The notes beneath the pieces were generated by a model. It was given only the letters and a program-made list of their open reading frames with translations. It searched no databases and was not told the DNA's origin. Positions 1 to 11,580 of a DNA stretch of 64,000 nucleotides are shown piece by piece. The position numbers were made by a program, and so were the translations under genes. This DNA is from Dicyema japonicum. Lineage: Eukaryota > Dicyemida > Rhombozoa > Dicyemidae. Positions within the stretch are counted from its first letter, which is position 1, and the number at the start of each line of letters is the position of its first letter. The DNA lies in the NCBI GenBank assembly GCA_011109175.1, contig RDEW01000005.1, positions 448,043-512,042 of the forward strand, given 5' to 3'.

Positions 1-209
1 CTGTAAACTCAATCCCCCAGTTGTCCATTACAGGTTTCCGCATCAGAAGAGAGGTATTCCTCTTAGATTTTCATTACACGTCCTACCCTCGCGGACATCA
101 CTTCATTCTTCGGCTGTAGAGTTTTCATAATGTAATATTCGCAAGAGGATTTAGTCAGGGACCATTTATAAAGCACAATTTGTAGCACTTCAAAGTATTT
201 TTTATTAAA

Positions 210-1190
210 GACAATTATTTAACAAAGAAACAATTGTTAATTGAGGAAGTCTGCTGCGTGGATCGAGAATGAGTTGCCTCGGAGTATGGCCACTCAAATC
301 CTTTGTCTCAACTAGACCCTTCTCGTTAATCTTTTTTTCTGGAAGCATTCCTCCAAGTTCGCTCAAGAACTCAGCTGTCATTGGACCAACGGCTTTTGAT
401 GACTAGACCACAACAGGAGTAATTCGGTATTGGTCTCCGAGGCAAGAATATTTCTTGATTTTTAGTTTTTCCGCAATTTAAGCGCTGCTCCAGGTGTCTG
501 AACTGATTTAAAAAAGTTCGTGCTTGAATATGTGTCAACACAAGTTGCGTCCCAGACCAAAGATCTTCCGGATGTGTAAGGGAAAAGAGTCATCCCGTCA
601 GGTCTCATTCCATCTCTTTGATCGAAACCCACGGGTTTAAACTGTGATGGGAATCCTGTAGTTTTCAGAGCTCTGACGATCACATCGTTCAGAGCAGTGT
701 GACGTGGTCCTCTTCGGGCGCTTCTTCTGCAAGACAAAAAGTGCAATCCCTTCGCATCGACTATTTTCCCACAGCGGCATCGATACTACTGGCAGACGTT
801 TAGTCCTAGCCTTTGTCCGATTCCAACCCTCAAAGATTCGTCCTCTGAAAAAGTCCCTAGGTTTGGGCAAGGTATTGCACAAATTCATGCTCTACTCCTT
901 CCACTTGAAGCTGACACCAAACAAGCCAGACGATGTTGATTTGCTTTTTTAAGGTCTTCTAAAATTTTAGAGCAGACAATGTTATCCCAATTACGTTGCT
1001 TCGTTGTGTCTTCAGGAATTTTGAATCCGGACCCATTCCATTTCCAACAAGCTTCGTCAAACGACTCATTCCAGCGAAGCCCAATATTGATCTAAGGACT
1101 TGTCGTGGAAATGGCAGCAGCTTGAGAGAGACGATAGATATGCCGGGTACGCAACCTCCAAAGTATTTCACTATTAAAAAGAATGTCAAC
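210..1190 (-). mobile_element. Decayed RPDG/VWD-domain cassette, copy 1 (C-terminal part of an RT-associated mobile element)
   Basis: Read on the minus strand in shifting frames. From 1190 downward there is a W-D-N-I-V-C segment, then a segment reading R-A-W-I-C-A-I-P, then E-S-L-R-V-G-I-G-Q-R-L-G. Next come a cysteine/histidine cluster C-G-K-I-V-D-A-K-G-L-H-F-L-S-C followed by G-P-R-H-T-A-L-N (about 720-770), then R-P-D-G-M-T-L-F-P (about 591-605) and L-V-W-D-A-T-C-V-D-T (about 530-560). A tail resembling K-K-Y-S...F-L-S-E-L-G runs to about 210. From memory this ordered set of motifs recurs in many invertebrate genomes, usually beside reverse transcriptases; the RPDG...VWD spacing resembles a PD-(D/E)XK nuclease, which is inference. 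In-frame stops (for example just upstream of the cysteine cluster) show this copy is dead. Two more copies lie at 62.2 and 63.8 kb. Confidence 0.6.
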
Positions 1191-2289
1191 TGTCTGTTAC
1201 ATCTATAATCATATAGCTTTTTTTCATATTAGTGTCTGAAATTTCTGCCTGTTCTCTTTAAAACAACTTTTTTATTTCTTTCAACACAACATGTTACAGG
1301 GATCCGATTAAAGCATATTAGTCACTTCCTGTTATATTTGGAATTTCCTGTTAAATTATGCTAGTAAATCATTATCTTCTTGTCTATGCGTAAAATATTT
1401 CTTTACTTACGCTGGATCTCCCACAAAATCTATCTCTTAAGTGTTTTATTTAGTGAAATTTTTTTCAGCTGCGACTCTTTGATCAACCGAATAGTGTTCT
1501 TAATGAGTCACGTGTAAATGTGGTAATTGATTGCGTTTGTAGAATCCCCTCACATTCAAAAAAACTAATTATATACGGCATCGTAATTTTCGAATTAGTA
1601 TTTTATCGCAACAAACCGACTTCCTCGTCTATAAATTATCTACCTGTAGTAACAACATCTGGAGGACATTCGATGTCTATGAAAAGTTACAGCACTTTAA
1701 TTGATGCAATTACTCCACTTCTATTAGAAGAGTTTACCCAACTAACTCTTATTGCTCATTTCACATAAGTGTCAGTCATTTAGCATTCATTTGAATGTTC
1801 TCACGACAAGCATACGCCAGTTCCTCTTCATCGGAAACCTTTATCCTATGTTTGTGTTCATTAGAATGCTTTCGAAAGTCCTTTTGAACACAACTAATTG
1901 GACGTAACTCTTTGTTGCTCCTTTAATAGTTTATCCATATAATTCTTGACAAGCGGGATATCTTTACTTCAATTATTATTAATGCCTCACTTAATAGAAG
2001 TTACCATCTAACAGGGAACTCAAAAAGAAAATACCTATTTATCCTGAAAATTCATTTAATTCCTTCAAGTCAAAAGACTACATCTCCTGGAAAAACCTAG
2101 TTTTGAAATGACAATCAATAAATCGCAGGGACAGTCTTTAATGATAGTAGGTATAGAAACATTGTTTTTGACATAAACAACTATCAAGGGTAGGTTCTAA
2201 TTTTATTATTTGATAATGGGAATCGAACCCACAATCGACTACTATGCTAGCTGATAATTTTGAAAACCCGATTTTTTTGAATTATATTG
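1191..2289. other. Intergenic, no supported gene
   Basis: AT-rich. A plus-strand ORF at 1520-1768 has no recognisable motif and no splice partners. The stretch around 1800-1920 weakly resembles 8090-8240 (both contain ACAACTAATTGG-like text), so part of it may be an unclassified repeat. Confidence 0.3.
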
Positions 2290-2345
2290 AAATTTATTTC
2301 CAAAGACCACAGTTAAAGACAAAAACAAGAAATTGTGTGATCCCG
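2290..2345 (-). repeat. Family 1 LINE 3' tail fragment
   Basis: On the minus strand this carries the family 1 tail: a GGGATCAC block, then a T/A-rich spacer, then TGTGGTCTTTGGAAATAA. The same ordered blocks occur at about 31.4, 36.5, 36.6, 40.1, 50.5 and 57.3 kb. No coding sequence remains, so this is a very 5'-truncated insertion. Confidence 0.6.
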
Positions 2346-2522
2346 GCGAATTTCAATAGGGCTCTCAGCTTGGTCGGGTGGTCTTCCCTTGATCCAATAC
2401 AAGCACGAATTATATTATATTTTAATGCCTGAATGATTAACAATTTATATAATTTATATTTTTAATGTTTTATAAGAATTTATATTAATTTAAATTTTCC
2501 ATGTGTTTATATAATATCGCTT

Positions 2523-2947
2523 ATGAGTCGGGTGGATCAGCTTACGAACAATTTAAACAACAAGTTCCAGTGTGAGATGAATACTATCGAAAAGTCCTAC
2601 GTCAGGAAATTGATGCTAAGTGGGTCATTTTAAATTTACTCAAAGATGTACAAGTGTGTATCAAATTGTTATGATAACAGCGAATGGTCGGAGTCACAAG
2701 TAAATAACTGCGTTCAGGTCTGTTCCCGACCATTGGAAGAGATCAAGGCTTTCATGGACTCTGAAGTTGACCTTTTCCTAGTAAACTTGTTGAATATAAC
2801 CTTTAGAAAAAAATTAAGCATTGTTATGATGGTTGTGAGTATAGTGGATCAAATTCAGAGGAATGTTATTTAAGGTGTATTAATGATGCTGACAAACAGA
2901 TTACCCCGGTTATTAATAATATTAGAAATAAAATAAAAGATTTATAA
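2523..2947 (+). CDS. FAM136A: FAM136A-like mitochondrial twin CX3C protein
   Basis: The ATG at 2523 opens M-S-R-V-D-Q-L followed by a helix aligning with the FAM136A N-terminus. The next exon reads M-Y-K-C-V-S-N-C-Y-D...N-N-C-V-Q-V-C, the first twin CX3C pair. The last exon reads H-C-Y-D-G-C-E...E-C-Y-L-R-C-I-N-D, the second pair, and stops at 2945-2947. FAM136A proteins are small intermembrane-space proteins with this four-pair cysteine pattern, and the length of about 130 aa fits. A clean 26-nt GT-AG intron (GTAAAC...CTTTAG) lies between the second and third exons. The join between the first two exons is not clean: keeping the family frame needs removal of about 24 nt starting GTGGG with no AG in the right phase. 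Function in dicyemids is unknown. Confidence 0.82.
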
Positions 2948-3244
2948 TTTTATTAATTAAATGCTCATTTATTATTTTATTTTTCTTTTAGCAAATTTAT
3001 GAGGCACGTGTAAATGTATCTGGAGGTGTCATTGGATCCATTTGACAAGATGACGCCCAATACTTGGTCGCCATCAAAAAAGGATCATTCTCTTCCATAC
3101 TCTAAAATTTACCATCTCTGATAAATCCGTAAAGCGTGTCATACCGGTTCTTCAACACGATTCATTAATACGGTCCAGGCTTTGTTGCAATCTTGTTCGG
3201 ATGTCCCAATCGCCTTGAGTTGTGACGACGTCGTTAGGATAATT

Positions 3245-4310
3245 AAGAAGAATATCATTTTAGACTACCAGTGTAGGGAGATCGGCCATGAATAGGTTGA
3301 ACAACAAAAGTGACAAAGGGGATCCTTGGGGGACATCATTCGGAAGAAGGTGAGAAATAGATTTTGACAGTCCAATGCAGACACATCCCCTCCGACCGCT
3401 AAGGAGGTTAGGTAACCAGATTTTAAACTTCCCAGTAATTTTTGTTTGGTAAATTTCCCAAGTAAGAATCTTCCTCGACACAGCGTCGAAAGCTTTATGG
3501 ACGTCAATAGAGCAAAGTACATTCTTTTGGTTTCCCGGACCTGTATGAAAAATCATAACGCATAAGGTAGGCAAGACTGATGGTGAGTCAAAGTAGACCC
3601 CTCCTCTTTAAAACCATGTTGAAATGAAAATCTTTGACAAACCAGCCATTCCAAAACTTTCTACATCGAACATATTAACGCGACCAGGTTTCTATGAAGC
3701 CGTTTTTCCAGGTTTCAAAATTGGAAGGAGGTGTGCAAGTTTCCACAAGGCTGGAATAGATTTTTATTAATTGGTTGCATTTCCTCGTCAATTCAGTGAT
3801 TTCATAATCATCAAGATTCTTTAGGAGGATCATTGGTATTTAGTCATGTCCGCTGAGTAGGTTGTTTTATGAGTTTCAATATATTTTTCGTGTCGTTGAA
3901 GTAAATCATATCTAGTTCCCTCTTCGGTTTACTGAGATATACGGAGGTACATCCAACGTCTTATGGTGGGATATTTTTACGTAATATTTTTCAAGTTATT
4001 GGAATCCATTGGGCTGTGATCCTCTTCACATGATCTTTTTTCTTCTCTTGAGACGTCTCGAATAGTCTTCAACTTCTGCAGTTGATCTATTTCGGTTCAA
4101 AGACGAAAGTACATGCATGCATTTCGATTTTGTGATTTGAGCTCCCAGGTTTTTATTTCATCGTTCAAATCCCTCAGCCAAGGCTTTTCCTCGTTAGTTG
4201 ATCGGACAAACTTTATGACTCAATTCCTTCTTAAAGATGTCTCCCTCAGAAAACGATACCAATTTTCCCAAGCTAAATGAATAATCTACGACCGAACTAA
4301 GAGTATTTAT
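3245..4310 (-). mobile_element. Family 1 LINE remnant (reverse transcriptase)
   Basis: On the minus strand, 3260-3574 encodes reverse-transcriptase motifs: V-L-C-S-I-D-V-H-K-A-F-D-A-V, then L-L-S-G-R-R-G, then N-D-V-P-Q-G-S-P-L-S-L-L-L-F-N-L-F. These match the family 1 copies at 12.9 kb and 30.8 kb. Upstream (3575-4310 on the plus strand) the match continues in broken frames with text equivalent to Q-H-G-F-K and the EN-RT linker. The YADD motif and C-terminus are missing, so both ends are lost. It is an old, inactive copy. Confidence 0.75.
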
Positions 4311-5619
4311 GAATCCCCAAATAATTTGAATTTTAGTGACATGGGAATTACAGACTGGAGAATTCCCGCCATCAAAACAACCAAATTCTAAAATGTATTA
4401 ACAACCGAACCATTCCCGATAAATCCATAATACGTGTCATCACGAAAAAATTGTCCCCTAAAATTCGAAATATTAAGAGTAATATGAATCACAATTGATT
4501 TACAGTAGTAGTGATTGTTAAACATATTTGTTTGAATTTGGAAAATTTGTTTGAACTTTCGATTTTCATGTCGTTTTGGGTTGATAAAGAAATGCAATAA
4601 TTTTGAATCCTCTGTGAACTAATCTAGTCACAATGCCAATCCAAAATTCGGGTCTTTGTAAATCAAATATAATGTGATTTTCTTTTACAAACATAAAATC
4701 AAACATAAAAAGTGTCCAAATTTATAAAATCCAAACATAAAATGAGTTTCGTCAAATGTATAATGTTTTATCTAATATTGTGGAATATATATTACAGTAT
4801 TATCCCGAGTATATGTCAATGTTATATCCCCACTTATTAAAGCTGTTCCCCTCTATGAAATACCAGTACGGGACACTTGGGTCATTGTCTGGATTGCACT
4901 CAGTAACTAAATTTGCTATAGGGAAGTTTAGTTTGTCTGTAATCTTGGATTTTCAAGGAATTTAATGAGACATTAATTTGACCCAGAAAACTCATAAATA
5001 TGTTTGCACATCTGTAATAGCCACCATGATATATTTTATCAATTAAAATACTTTTACGGTATTCCACTGTAAATATTAAATTTAAAATTACAATACATAA
5101 AGTAAAAATCCAAATTTATTGAATAATAATCTCCGAAATCCTTGAGAGATGTTGCAAATTAGGATTTCCTAAAGAAAATACATGAGAATAAATTCTATTG
5201 CCAAAATCGATTGTTTTTTTGTAAATTTCACTGGTTGGTTTCTATAATTAACACATACGTTTTGACGAATGTAGATTGACTATTGTATATAATATTACTT
5301 TGCTCTCAATTTGTTTTATTACTGCGATGATAAAGATTAACAATTGCACAACATATTCTCAACCTTGTAACTAATTATTAAAATATATTAAACATCCACG
5401 CTTTTATCTTGTTTCTGTTATTGGGCAATTAGTCAATTTTATAAGATTTTAATGAGAAACAATAATTGCATGGGATATTCTAAATATTAAATGCATCTAC
5501 AAAGTGCAAGTTGGAATGTCCAATTTTGCGAGAAACGACAACTTAAAATCAACCAGACCATCTTATGAAGTATAAAATTCTTTTAATTAACAAATTGTGG
5601 AGAGGCACAGACAATTGCC
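4311..5619. other. AT-rich intergenic stretch
   Basis: No recognisable gene. ORFs at 4388-4597 and 4756-4965 are low-complexity, have no partner exons and no family signature. Confidence 0.3.
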
Positions 5620-6075
5620 TAAAATCTTATAAAGCCATGTTCAAAAAAAGATCATCGAGTGTATTTATGGCGAACAAATTTTGACGGTCATCCGTAAATA
5701 AAAATAACATTACATGCTTTGCCGTTCTACGAGAGTATCTTGGTGAATCAAAATGAACATTGGACAATACATTACTTCAGGACATCAAAGATCATTTGGT
5801 AATTTTGGATGATTACATTGCGAAATATTTTCCGGATAAATTTGATGACGATTGTGTTCAAAATCTATTCGAAGTAAAAGTAATACCAACATCAATTGAA
5901 AATGAAGATATTGATTTCAAATCAGATATATAAAATGAATCCCTTTTTAATTTTCGGAGAGCATACATTTCAAAATATCCTGATATCTCAGAAAAGGGTA
6001 CACTCACCTTTTCCAGCGACTTACTTATGCGAGTCGGGTTTTCAATGTATACATCTACCAAAATGTTCGCATTAA
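5620..6075 (+). pseudogene. hAT-type transposase remnant
   Basis: Plus-strand translation in broken frames gives L-L-Q-D-I-K-D-H-L-V-I-L-D-D-Y, then K-Y-P-D-I-S-E-K-G-T-L-T-F-S-S-D-L-L-M-R-V-G-F-S. The second part has the layout of the hAT C-terminal dimerisation region (a P-x-L-S/A-K-x-A-L...Y-L-C-E-x-G-F-S pattern in ZBED5/FAM200-like proteins), but the cysteine and glutamate are lost. A stop after the F-K-S-D-I segment and missing catalytic regions show it is dead. A hAT-like terminal sequence occurs separately near 42.05 kb. Confidence 0.45.
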
Positions 6076-6296
6076 AACTGTTTTTGGTTATTACGATTAT
6101 ATTTTAAGTGAAAATTGTAATAATTGAATTGGAAGGGTTCCACAAAAAATAAATTATTGGAAGGTGTCTTGTCGCAACTAGATGTAACATCGATTCCCAA
6201 ACCGCTACTTGACTGGTCGAAGGCCGATTCTATTTTTAAGGCGAAACAATAGTGTTAGAAAATTATTAAATCGACAAAATCAAATAATGTGACTTA

Positions 6297-7407
6297 TTAA
6301 TAGTAATAGTGAATATTCTGATCACAGTGGTTTGTTCGATAATTATGTTGTATGCGCACTTCTTGTAGATGCTCAAAGGAATGCTGAGAAGTTTGTGCCT
6401 CAGTCAAATATTTGTTCATTTCGATAATGCACTGCAATGAAAACCTCAAAGAAGCTTCAATGGCATATGGCCCAAATTTATGGGTCATCAAGTCGAACCT
6501 AGACATTCCGTTTATGTCGTATGTATTTATCTCAGGATATTGTCCCATCTCATCAATTTCAGTGCGATTGTTGTTTATTATTCTGATAAAGTTTTCCATT
6601 AATTTTCTAAATGTGACACCATGATCAAACTGGCAGTGCACTCCGAAAGAAACCATATTTTTGTAATCCAACACAAACTCAGAATTCTGAAGCAAACTAT
6701 CGGCCAGGATTACTCCATAGTTGGTTGCAGATATGGTGGATTCACATAACTGCTCATAATGCATTGCAAGCGTCTTTGCTTCCCCTAAATTACTCCAAAT
6801 TCATTTCACCTTCCAATAAACTTGTAAATGAAGTTATTTGAGCTCCTCTCCTTCTCCCAGGCTGCAATACAAGTCCCTTGGTTGCTAGAGCTCGTCGAAG
6901 TTGAAGTCCTCCGTTTTTGGATTTCGCTCTACAAGATGAGGTCGTTCAAAGTTTGAGAATATTAAAGAGAACATACCTTCTAAGAAGTCCCCCAAGCAAG
7001 GAAGCATTGAATGTTTCTGGGAATGAAATCCTTCTTTTTATTTCACTTTCAGTCACTACGTATTTTGTCGATCCATTTAATAAGGATAGTCGTCCTGAAA
7101 CTTTGAATTTTAGCTTTCGGCCTTCAGTTTTGTTTTCTCAGGAAGCATTTGTGCCTGGTCTGTTAAATAAAGAATATTCAATACACGTGACCGGTTGGGA
7201 CATTACGATATTTTCTACAAACTCGTTTTGGTGTTGGTAGGTGACTTTATAGGACTGAGAAAATGGTTGGTGGAGGTTGGTTAAATGTCCAGTGTAGTTG
7301 AATATCCTTTGGTTTTCCATGTTTTTTGATGGCCTCGTTTGCACGTGAAATATCTCTCCATTGGTGAAGGATTCAGGTTCTGGAATATAAATGTGAGTAA
7401 TGCGCAA
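6297..7407 (-). CDS. TFAP2: AP-2 (TFAP2) family transcription factor
   Basis: Minus-strand exons join into the AP-2 DNA-binding/dimerisation domain. The order is [61 protein letters not shown], then the helix-span-helix including [10 protein letters not shown], with the stop at 6297-6299. TFAP2 proteins are nuclear sequence-specific regulators that dimerise through the helix-span-helix. Two introns are clear: 48 nt at 6929-6976 and 25 nt at 6785-6809, both GT-AG. Upstream (7141-7407) the frame continues as a Tyr/Gln/Pro-containing stretch with Q-P-F-S-Q-S-Y-K, like the PY-rich activation region. However, an in-frame TGA at 7138-7140 separates it from the domain. The first exon and ATG are unresolved. 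Confidence 0.85.
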
Positions 7408-9204
7408 AATTAATGTATTTTTGCTTTAAGCAATTTTTTGATTATTCAATTACCTTAAGCATTCTTCATTACTGACATAACAAGTCGTAAAATGATATCC
7501 AAACGTGCCGAATTTGTTGAATATTGACATTCTCCCTCATAAATTGGATATAAATTAGTTTCCCCGTGGGGTGTCCTTATTGATTAGCTTACATTCACAG
7601 CCATACCATCCGAGATGTCACAACTTTTAGTCCGAGAAATTTTAGAAAATTTGAAATTTGAGGAACCTTGCAAGAAGTTGATAAATATTCTCAGCTAACC
7701 TATCATGCCTTTCTATCTGAAGGCATTGATCACACGTGGGGATCTTTGGCAACCTCAAAGATGATCTCGTTTTTATGAATGACCAAAGTCGACACAAAAC
7801 CCGAAGCAATGACACCTGCACATCTTCAGATCAATTCATTTGCTCCCTCGTTAGCGGAGTTTATTACATGAAAAGTGGAATAGGTTCTTCCTGAAATCAC
7901 AGTTCTATCATCCTAAATGCTGAGGATTTCGATGGGACCACAGACGGTTGTTGTAATTCTCAAGTTCTCAGTTTTTCTGGAAGGTATTCGACAACTGTTC
8001 CTTTAATGAATTTAAAAGTTTAGTCATTTCGAGTATCAAAGGTGTATTTTTGTTTCGTTGTCCCCCTCCACATCAAGTCAGTCTTTTTTCCTCGGAAATA
8101 CAATATGCCAGTTCAACATGTTGGTTGAAAGGAAAGATGAATTCTTCATCAGACGTCTTAATTTTACGTTAGTGTTTGATTACCGTGTTTTTCAGAATTT
8201 ATTTCAAAACGACTAATTGGGTCTCCTCATTGCATTTTCTATGGATGACTTATTCTATTAAGTCTTAGAGACAACTACATCCCAGGTCCTGTGGAATAAT
8301 CTTAACTGGAGGTCGTAAGGAAACGAGATCTCTCTGACAAGTAGGTCACAGTTGTCTCAAATTGTTTGAGGAGGTCATGTGGAGTAATTCCAATTTCAAT
8401 GAGGGTTATCCCATTGTTCATTTTGCCATACAATAATATACCGCATCTTTGTTTCAGTCATATTGAAGTACAAACTCATATTTTTACAATATGGGTCGAT
8501 ATTAGTGATATCTCTTTAACACCCTCGATCTTCTGATCTGATTGCATATTTTCTGCAGATATGCAAATGGATGCTCCTCACAACTTAGTGTGTCGTGGAA
8601 AATAAATCACAGTTTAGCATTTGTGGATACACCAAGAAAGTATTTGTACCCATGGTCGCTAAAGCAGAAGTCCCTCCAATGTCACGCAAGTCCATCCACA
8701 ACAACGGAAAGGAAAAAAATGTCCAATCCTTGAGCTGTGGGAATTCTTCCAGTAGAGCGGAGGAGACCAAATGGTCCTTTTTTGTAGGCAGTCTGGGCAG
8801 TGTTCCAGATAGTATGACTTCCGGTCCGAGGGATGTTCATAGGACTTGGCCGTTTTGAGAAAGTAGTGCTGGCGTTCTGTGAAGTATTCCACGATTCATC
8901 CAACGTTTGGTGTTTTTCGTAGCAAGATGCGTGAGTATGTTTCAACAATCTCAATAATATTCTAATACATAAGTTTTGTAACGCCTACTGTTTATTCTGT
9001 GTCGCTAGCGAGAACGGGGCAATCCATTTTCGCAGGCAAACACGATGCTCAGTAGAACAAATTGTCCGTATAGAAACTCCAACGAAAGTATGGAAGACAC
9101 CGGGGATATGAAAAAGCTTTAAGAATTCCAACTTTCTTTTGAATCCTCGAGGTCACCAGGTCCACTTGATGTGTGAATGATTACAATGGGTCAAGGGTAA
9201 CTCC
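7408..9204. other. Unassigned stretch, possibly old repeats
   Basis: No gene or family signature could be supported. The 7441-7560 minus strand could hold upstream AP-2 exons but splice phases do not close. ORFs at 8585-8954 on both strands overlap each other and show no motif. Text at 8090-8240 resembles 1800-1930, suggesting an unclassified dispersed repeat. Confidence 0.3.
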
Positions 9205-9525
9205 CAATATTACATAATAATAAAGCCTTATTAGTATTTATGGCTCCGCATAGGCAGGACACACACTTTATTTAAGTAAAAAACAGTTATTATAACTATT
9301 CGTAGAGGGAGACTCTTCATTTCTTTGTTTTTTTCTTATGTGAGTGTCCTTTCTAGACAATCCAGTTCCGCAGTGAGTATCCACTGATGACGGCGTCACT
9401 CGTCAAACTTTTTCTGCATCGTAGATGCGTGGAACCTTCCACCAGGTGAACAGCAGCGAGAATCGAACCCGTGACCTAAGCCACTTTAGCCCGATACCTA
9501 ACCACTAAGCCACCAGAATACGAAT
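9205..9525 (-). repeat. tRNA-derived SINE, copy 1 (full-looking)
   Basis: On the minus strand the head carries a polymerase III A-box-like GTGGCTTAGTGGTTAGG and a B-box GGTTCGATTC, followed by a body with GGTTCCACGCATCTACGATG and GACGCCGTCATCAGTGG. Its tail contains AATAAAGTGTGTGTCCTGCC and ends in a TTATTATTA run. The same head and body recur at 17.2, 22.7, 54.8 and 61.9 kb and the tail alone at 45.17 kb. It abuts the truncated left end of the RTE element at 9.52 kb. Confidence 0.75.
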
Positions 9526-11580
9526 GGAAATTAAGCACAATATTGGATTACTGGATTTGAACGGAAAGATGCCTGATGAATTATGGAATGATATGCATTT
9601 GGTTATCAGGAACGCTGCAATAAAACATGTCAAATACAAAACGCCGGCCAAGTGCTCTGAGTGGCTCTCTGCCAACACCCTAAACATTGCTGAGGCTCGT
9701 AAAGCTGCTAAAGTCTCTGGGAATAAACGAAATAAGAAAACTTAACTCTGAATTCAAAAAGGCAGCCAGAAGATAAAGAAGACTACTGGAGGTTACGCTG
9801 CAAAAAAATGGAAGATGACTATATAGAGTCACACTAGGAATGCGTATTTACAACTAAAAAGATTACGAACCCCTTTACAAAAATGATGGGCAAAATCAAG
9901 GACAAGGATGGTGTAGAATTGCTAAGCCAACAGAACATCCGAAATCGTTGGAGAGAATATACGACTATATTCAAAAACTGTGTGCCCACCCATATATGTT
10001 GATGAAGCAACGTTGGGTGAGGGGCATAAAATCCTTGAGGAGGAATGCGTGTGGGCTACACGGCAATTAATTGGGGAGCAAGGCACCGGGGATTGACAAC
10101 ATCTCAAGCGAATTGTTGAAGGCTATACCGGTGACAGCTATCACCAGTCTATGTCAAAAAATTTGGGAAACTGGTATTTGGCCACGTGAGTGGAAAAGAT
10201 CTATATTTATTGGGTGGAAAAGTGGAAAAGACCAATACCGAAAAAGGGGAAAGCAAGGACTGTTCAAACTATCGTACAATAGCCTTAATTCCCCACGTCA
10301 GCAAAATACTTCTAAAGATAATACAACATCGTCTAATGCCGAAACGATTCTACCGGATGTCCAAGCAGGATTCAGGAAGGGACTAGGCACACGTGACCAT
10401 ATACTAAATGTTCGGTGGATTATGGAGAAAGCTCATGAATCCCAAAAGAGTGCATACATGTGCTTCATTGACTATCGGAAAGCTTTTGATTCCGTTATAC
10501 ATGACAAACTGCTTTAAAAGAATTTGGATTCGATGCCAATCTGATATTGCCTATCAAATCTCTTTATAAGGATCAAGAAGCTACTGTTAGAACAGTGTAT
10601 GGAAATACCGATTGGTTCTAAATTTGTAAAAAGGTAAGACAAGGATGCTTATTATCTCCCATCATATTCAATATTTATGCCGAAATGATCATGACTAAAT
10701 TGGATACTGTATCAAATAACAGGATTAAAATTGAAAACAGAAACATCAATAATTTGCGCTATGCTGACGATACAACCTTACTGGCTGAAACAGAAAATGA
10801 CCTCAGGGAGTTGATTCTAAGATTCAGAGAAGAGAGCGCCGTTTTGGTTTATTGCTAAATATCAAGAAGACCAAAATTATGACGACTGCTAATAATGGAA
10901 CTAAAAATTTGGAATGGGAAAATAGAGAGTTGCGATAATGTTGTCTTTCTGGGATGTCTAATTAATCGGAATGGTGACGGAGGCTTGGAAATCAAGAGGC
11001 AAATTGCCATGGGCCTTACAGAAATGAATAGAATTTGGAAAAGCAAAGATATTTGCTTAAGGACCAAATGCACACTGGTTAATGCAATCGTGTTTCCGGT
11101 TTTTACGGAGCAGAATCATGGATACTGAAAAAGGCGGATAGACGAAAAATTGATGCTTTTGAACTGTGGTGCTGGAGGAGGTTACTAAAAATCCCTTGGA
11201 CTTCTAAAATAACTGCAACATCTGAATATCAAGGTTGATTCGTGTCAAAAAAATAAAATTTCAAGGTCAAAATGTAACACGATAGAATTTGTAACGCCGA
11301 TGGCGCGCCACATTTTGCTAAAAGGAAAAATCGTAAAACACAGATTGGCGTTCTTTGGGTATGTTGTCCGCTCTGACTCCATGGAAAGAACCATTATGCT
11401 GAGCAATATTAGTGAAGACCTGGTCGACCGAGGAGTCGGTGGTTATCCACGGTGGAAGACGTCATGGTGATGCCTATATCAAGGCTACTCCAAATTGCGA
11501 CGGATCGGGGAGAGCGGAGGAAACTTGATCATGAGATCCCCAAGGGTCGGACACGACTTATTATTATTATTATTATTACC
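9523..11580 (+). mobile_element. RTE/BovB-like non-LTR retrotransposon (family 2), 5'-truncated and decayed
   Basis: The plus strand reads through the EN-RT linker, then S-K-A-P-G-I-D-N-I-S-S-E-L-L, D-V-Q-A-G-F-R-K-G-L-G-T-R-D-H-I, C-F-I-D-Y-R-K-A-F-D-S-V, V-R-Q-G-C-L-L-S-P-I-I-F-N-I-Y-A-E, and L-R-Y-A-D-D-T-T-L-L-A (about 10.74 kb). It then continues through a C-terminal K-I-D-A-F-E-L-W-C-W-R-R-L-L-K-I-P-W-T. These blocks are diagnostic of RTE-clade LINEs such as BovB. A stop at about 10.62 kb and several frameshifts inactivate it. The 3' end is an ATT microsatellite at about 11.56-11.58 kb, as usual for RTE. No endonuclease remains. Confidence 0.85.

Noticed and set aside
1520-1768. Plus-strand 82-codon ORF
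   Set aside because: No motif, no partner exons, AT-rich composition; not distinguishable from chance.
8542-8954. Overlapping ORFs on both strands
   Set aside because: Five frames overlap without motif or intron support; most likely chance ORFs in an old repeat.
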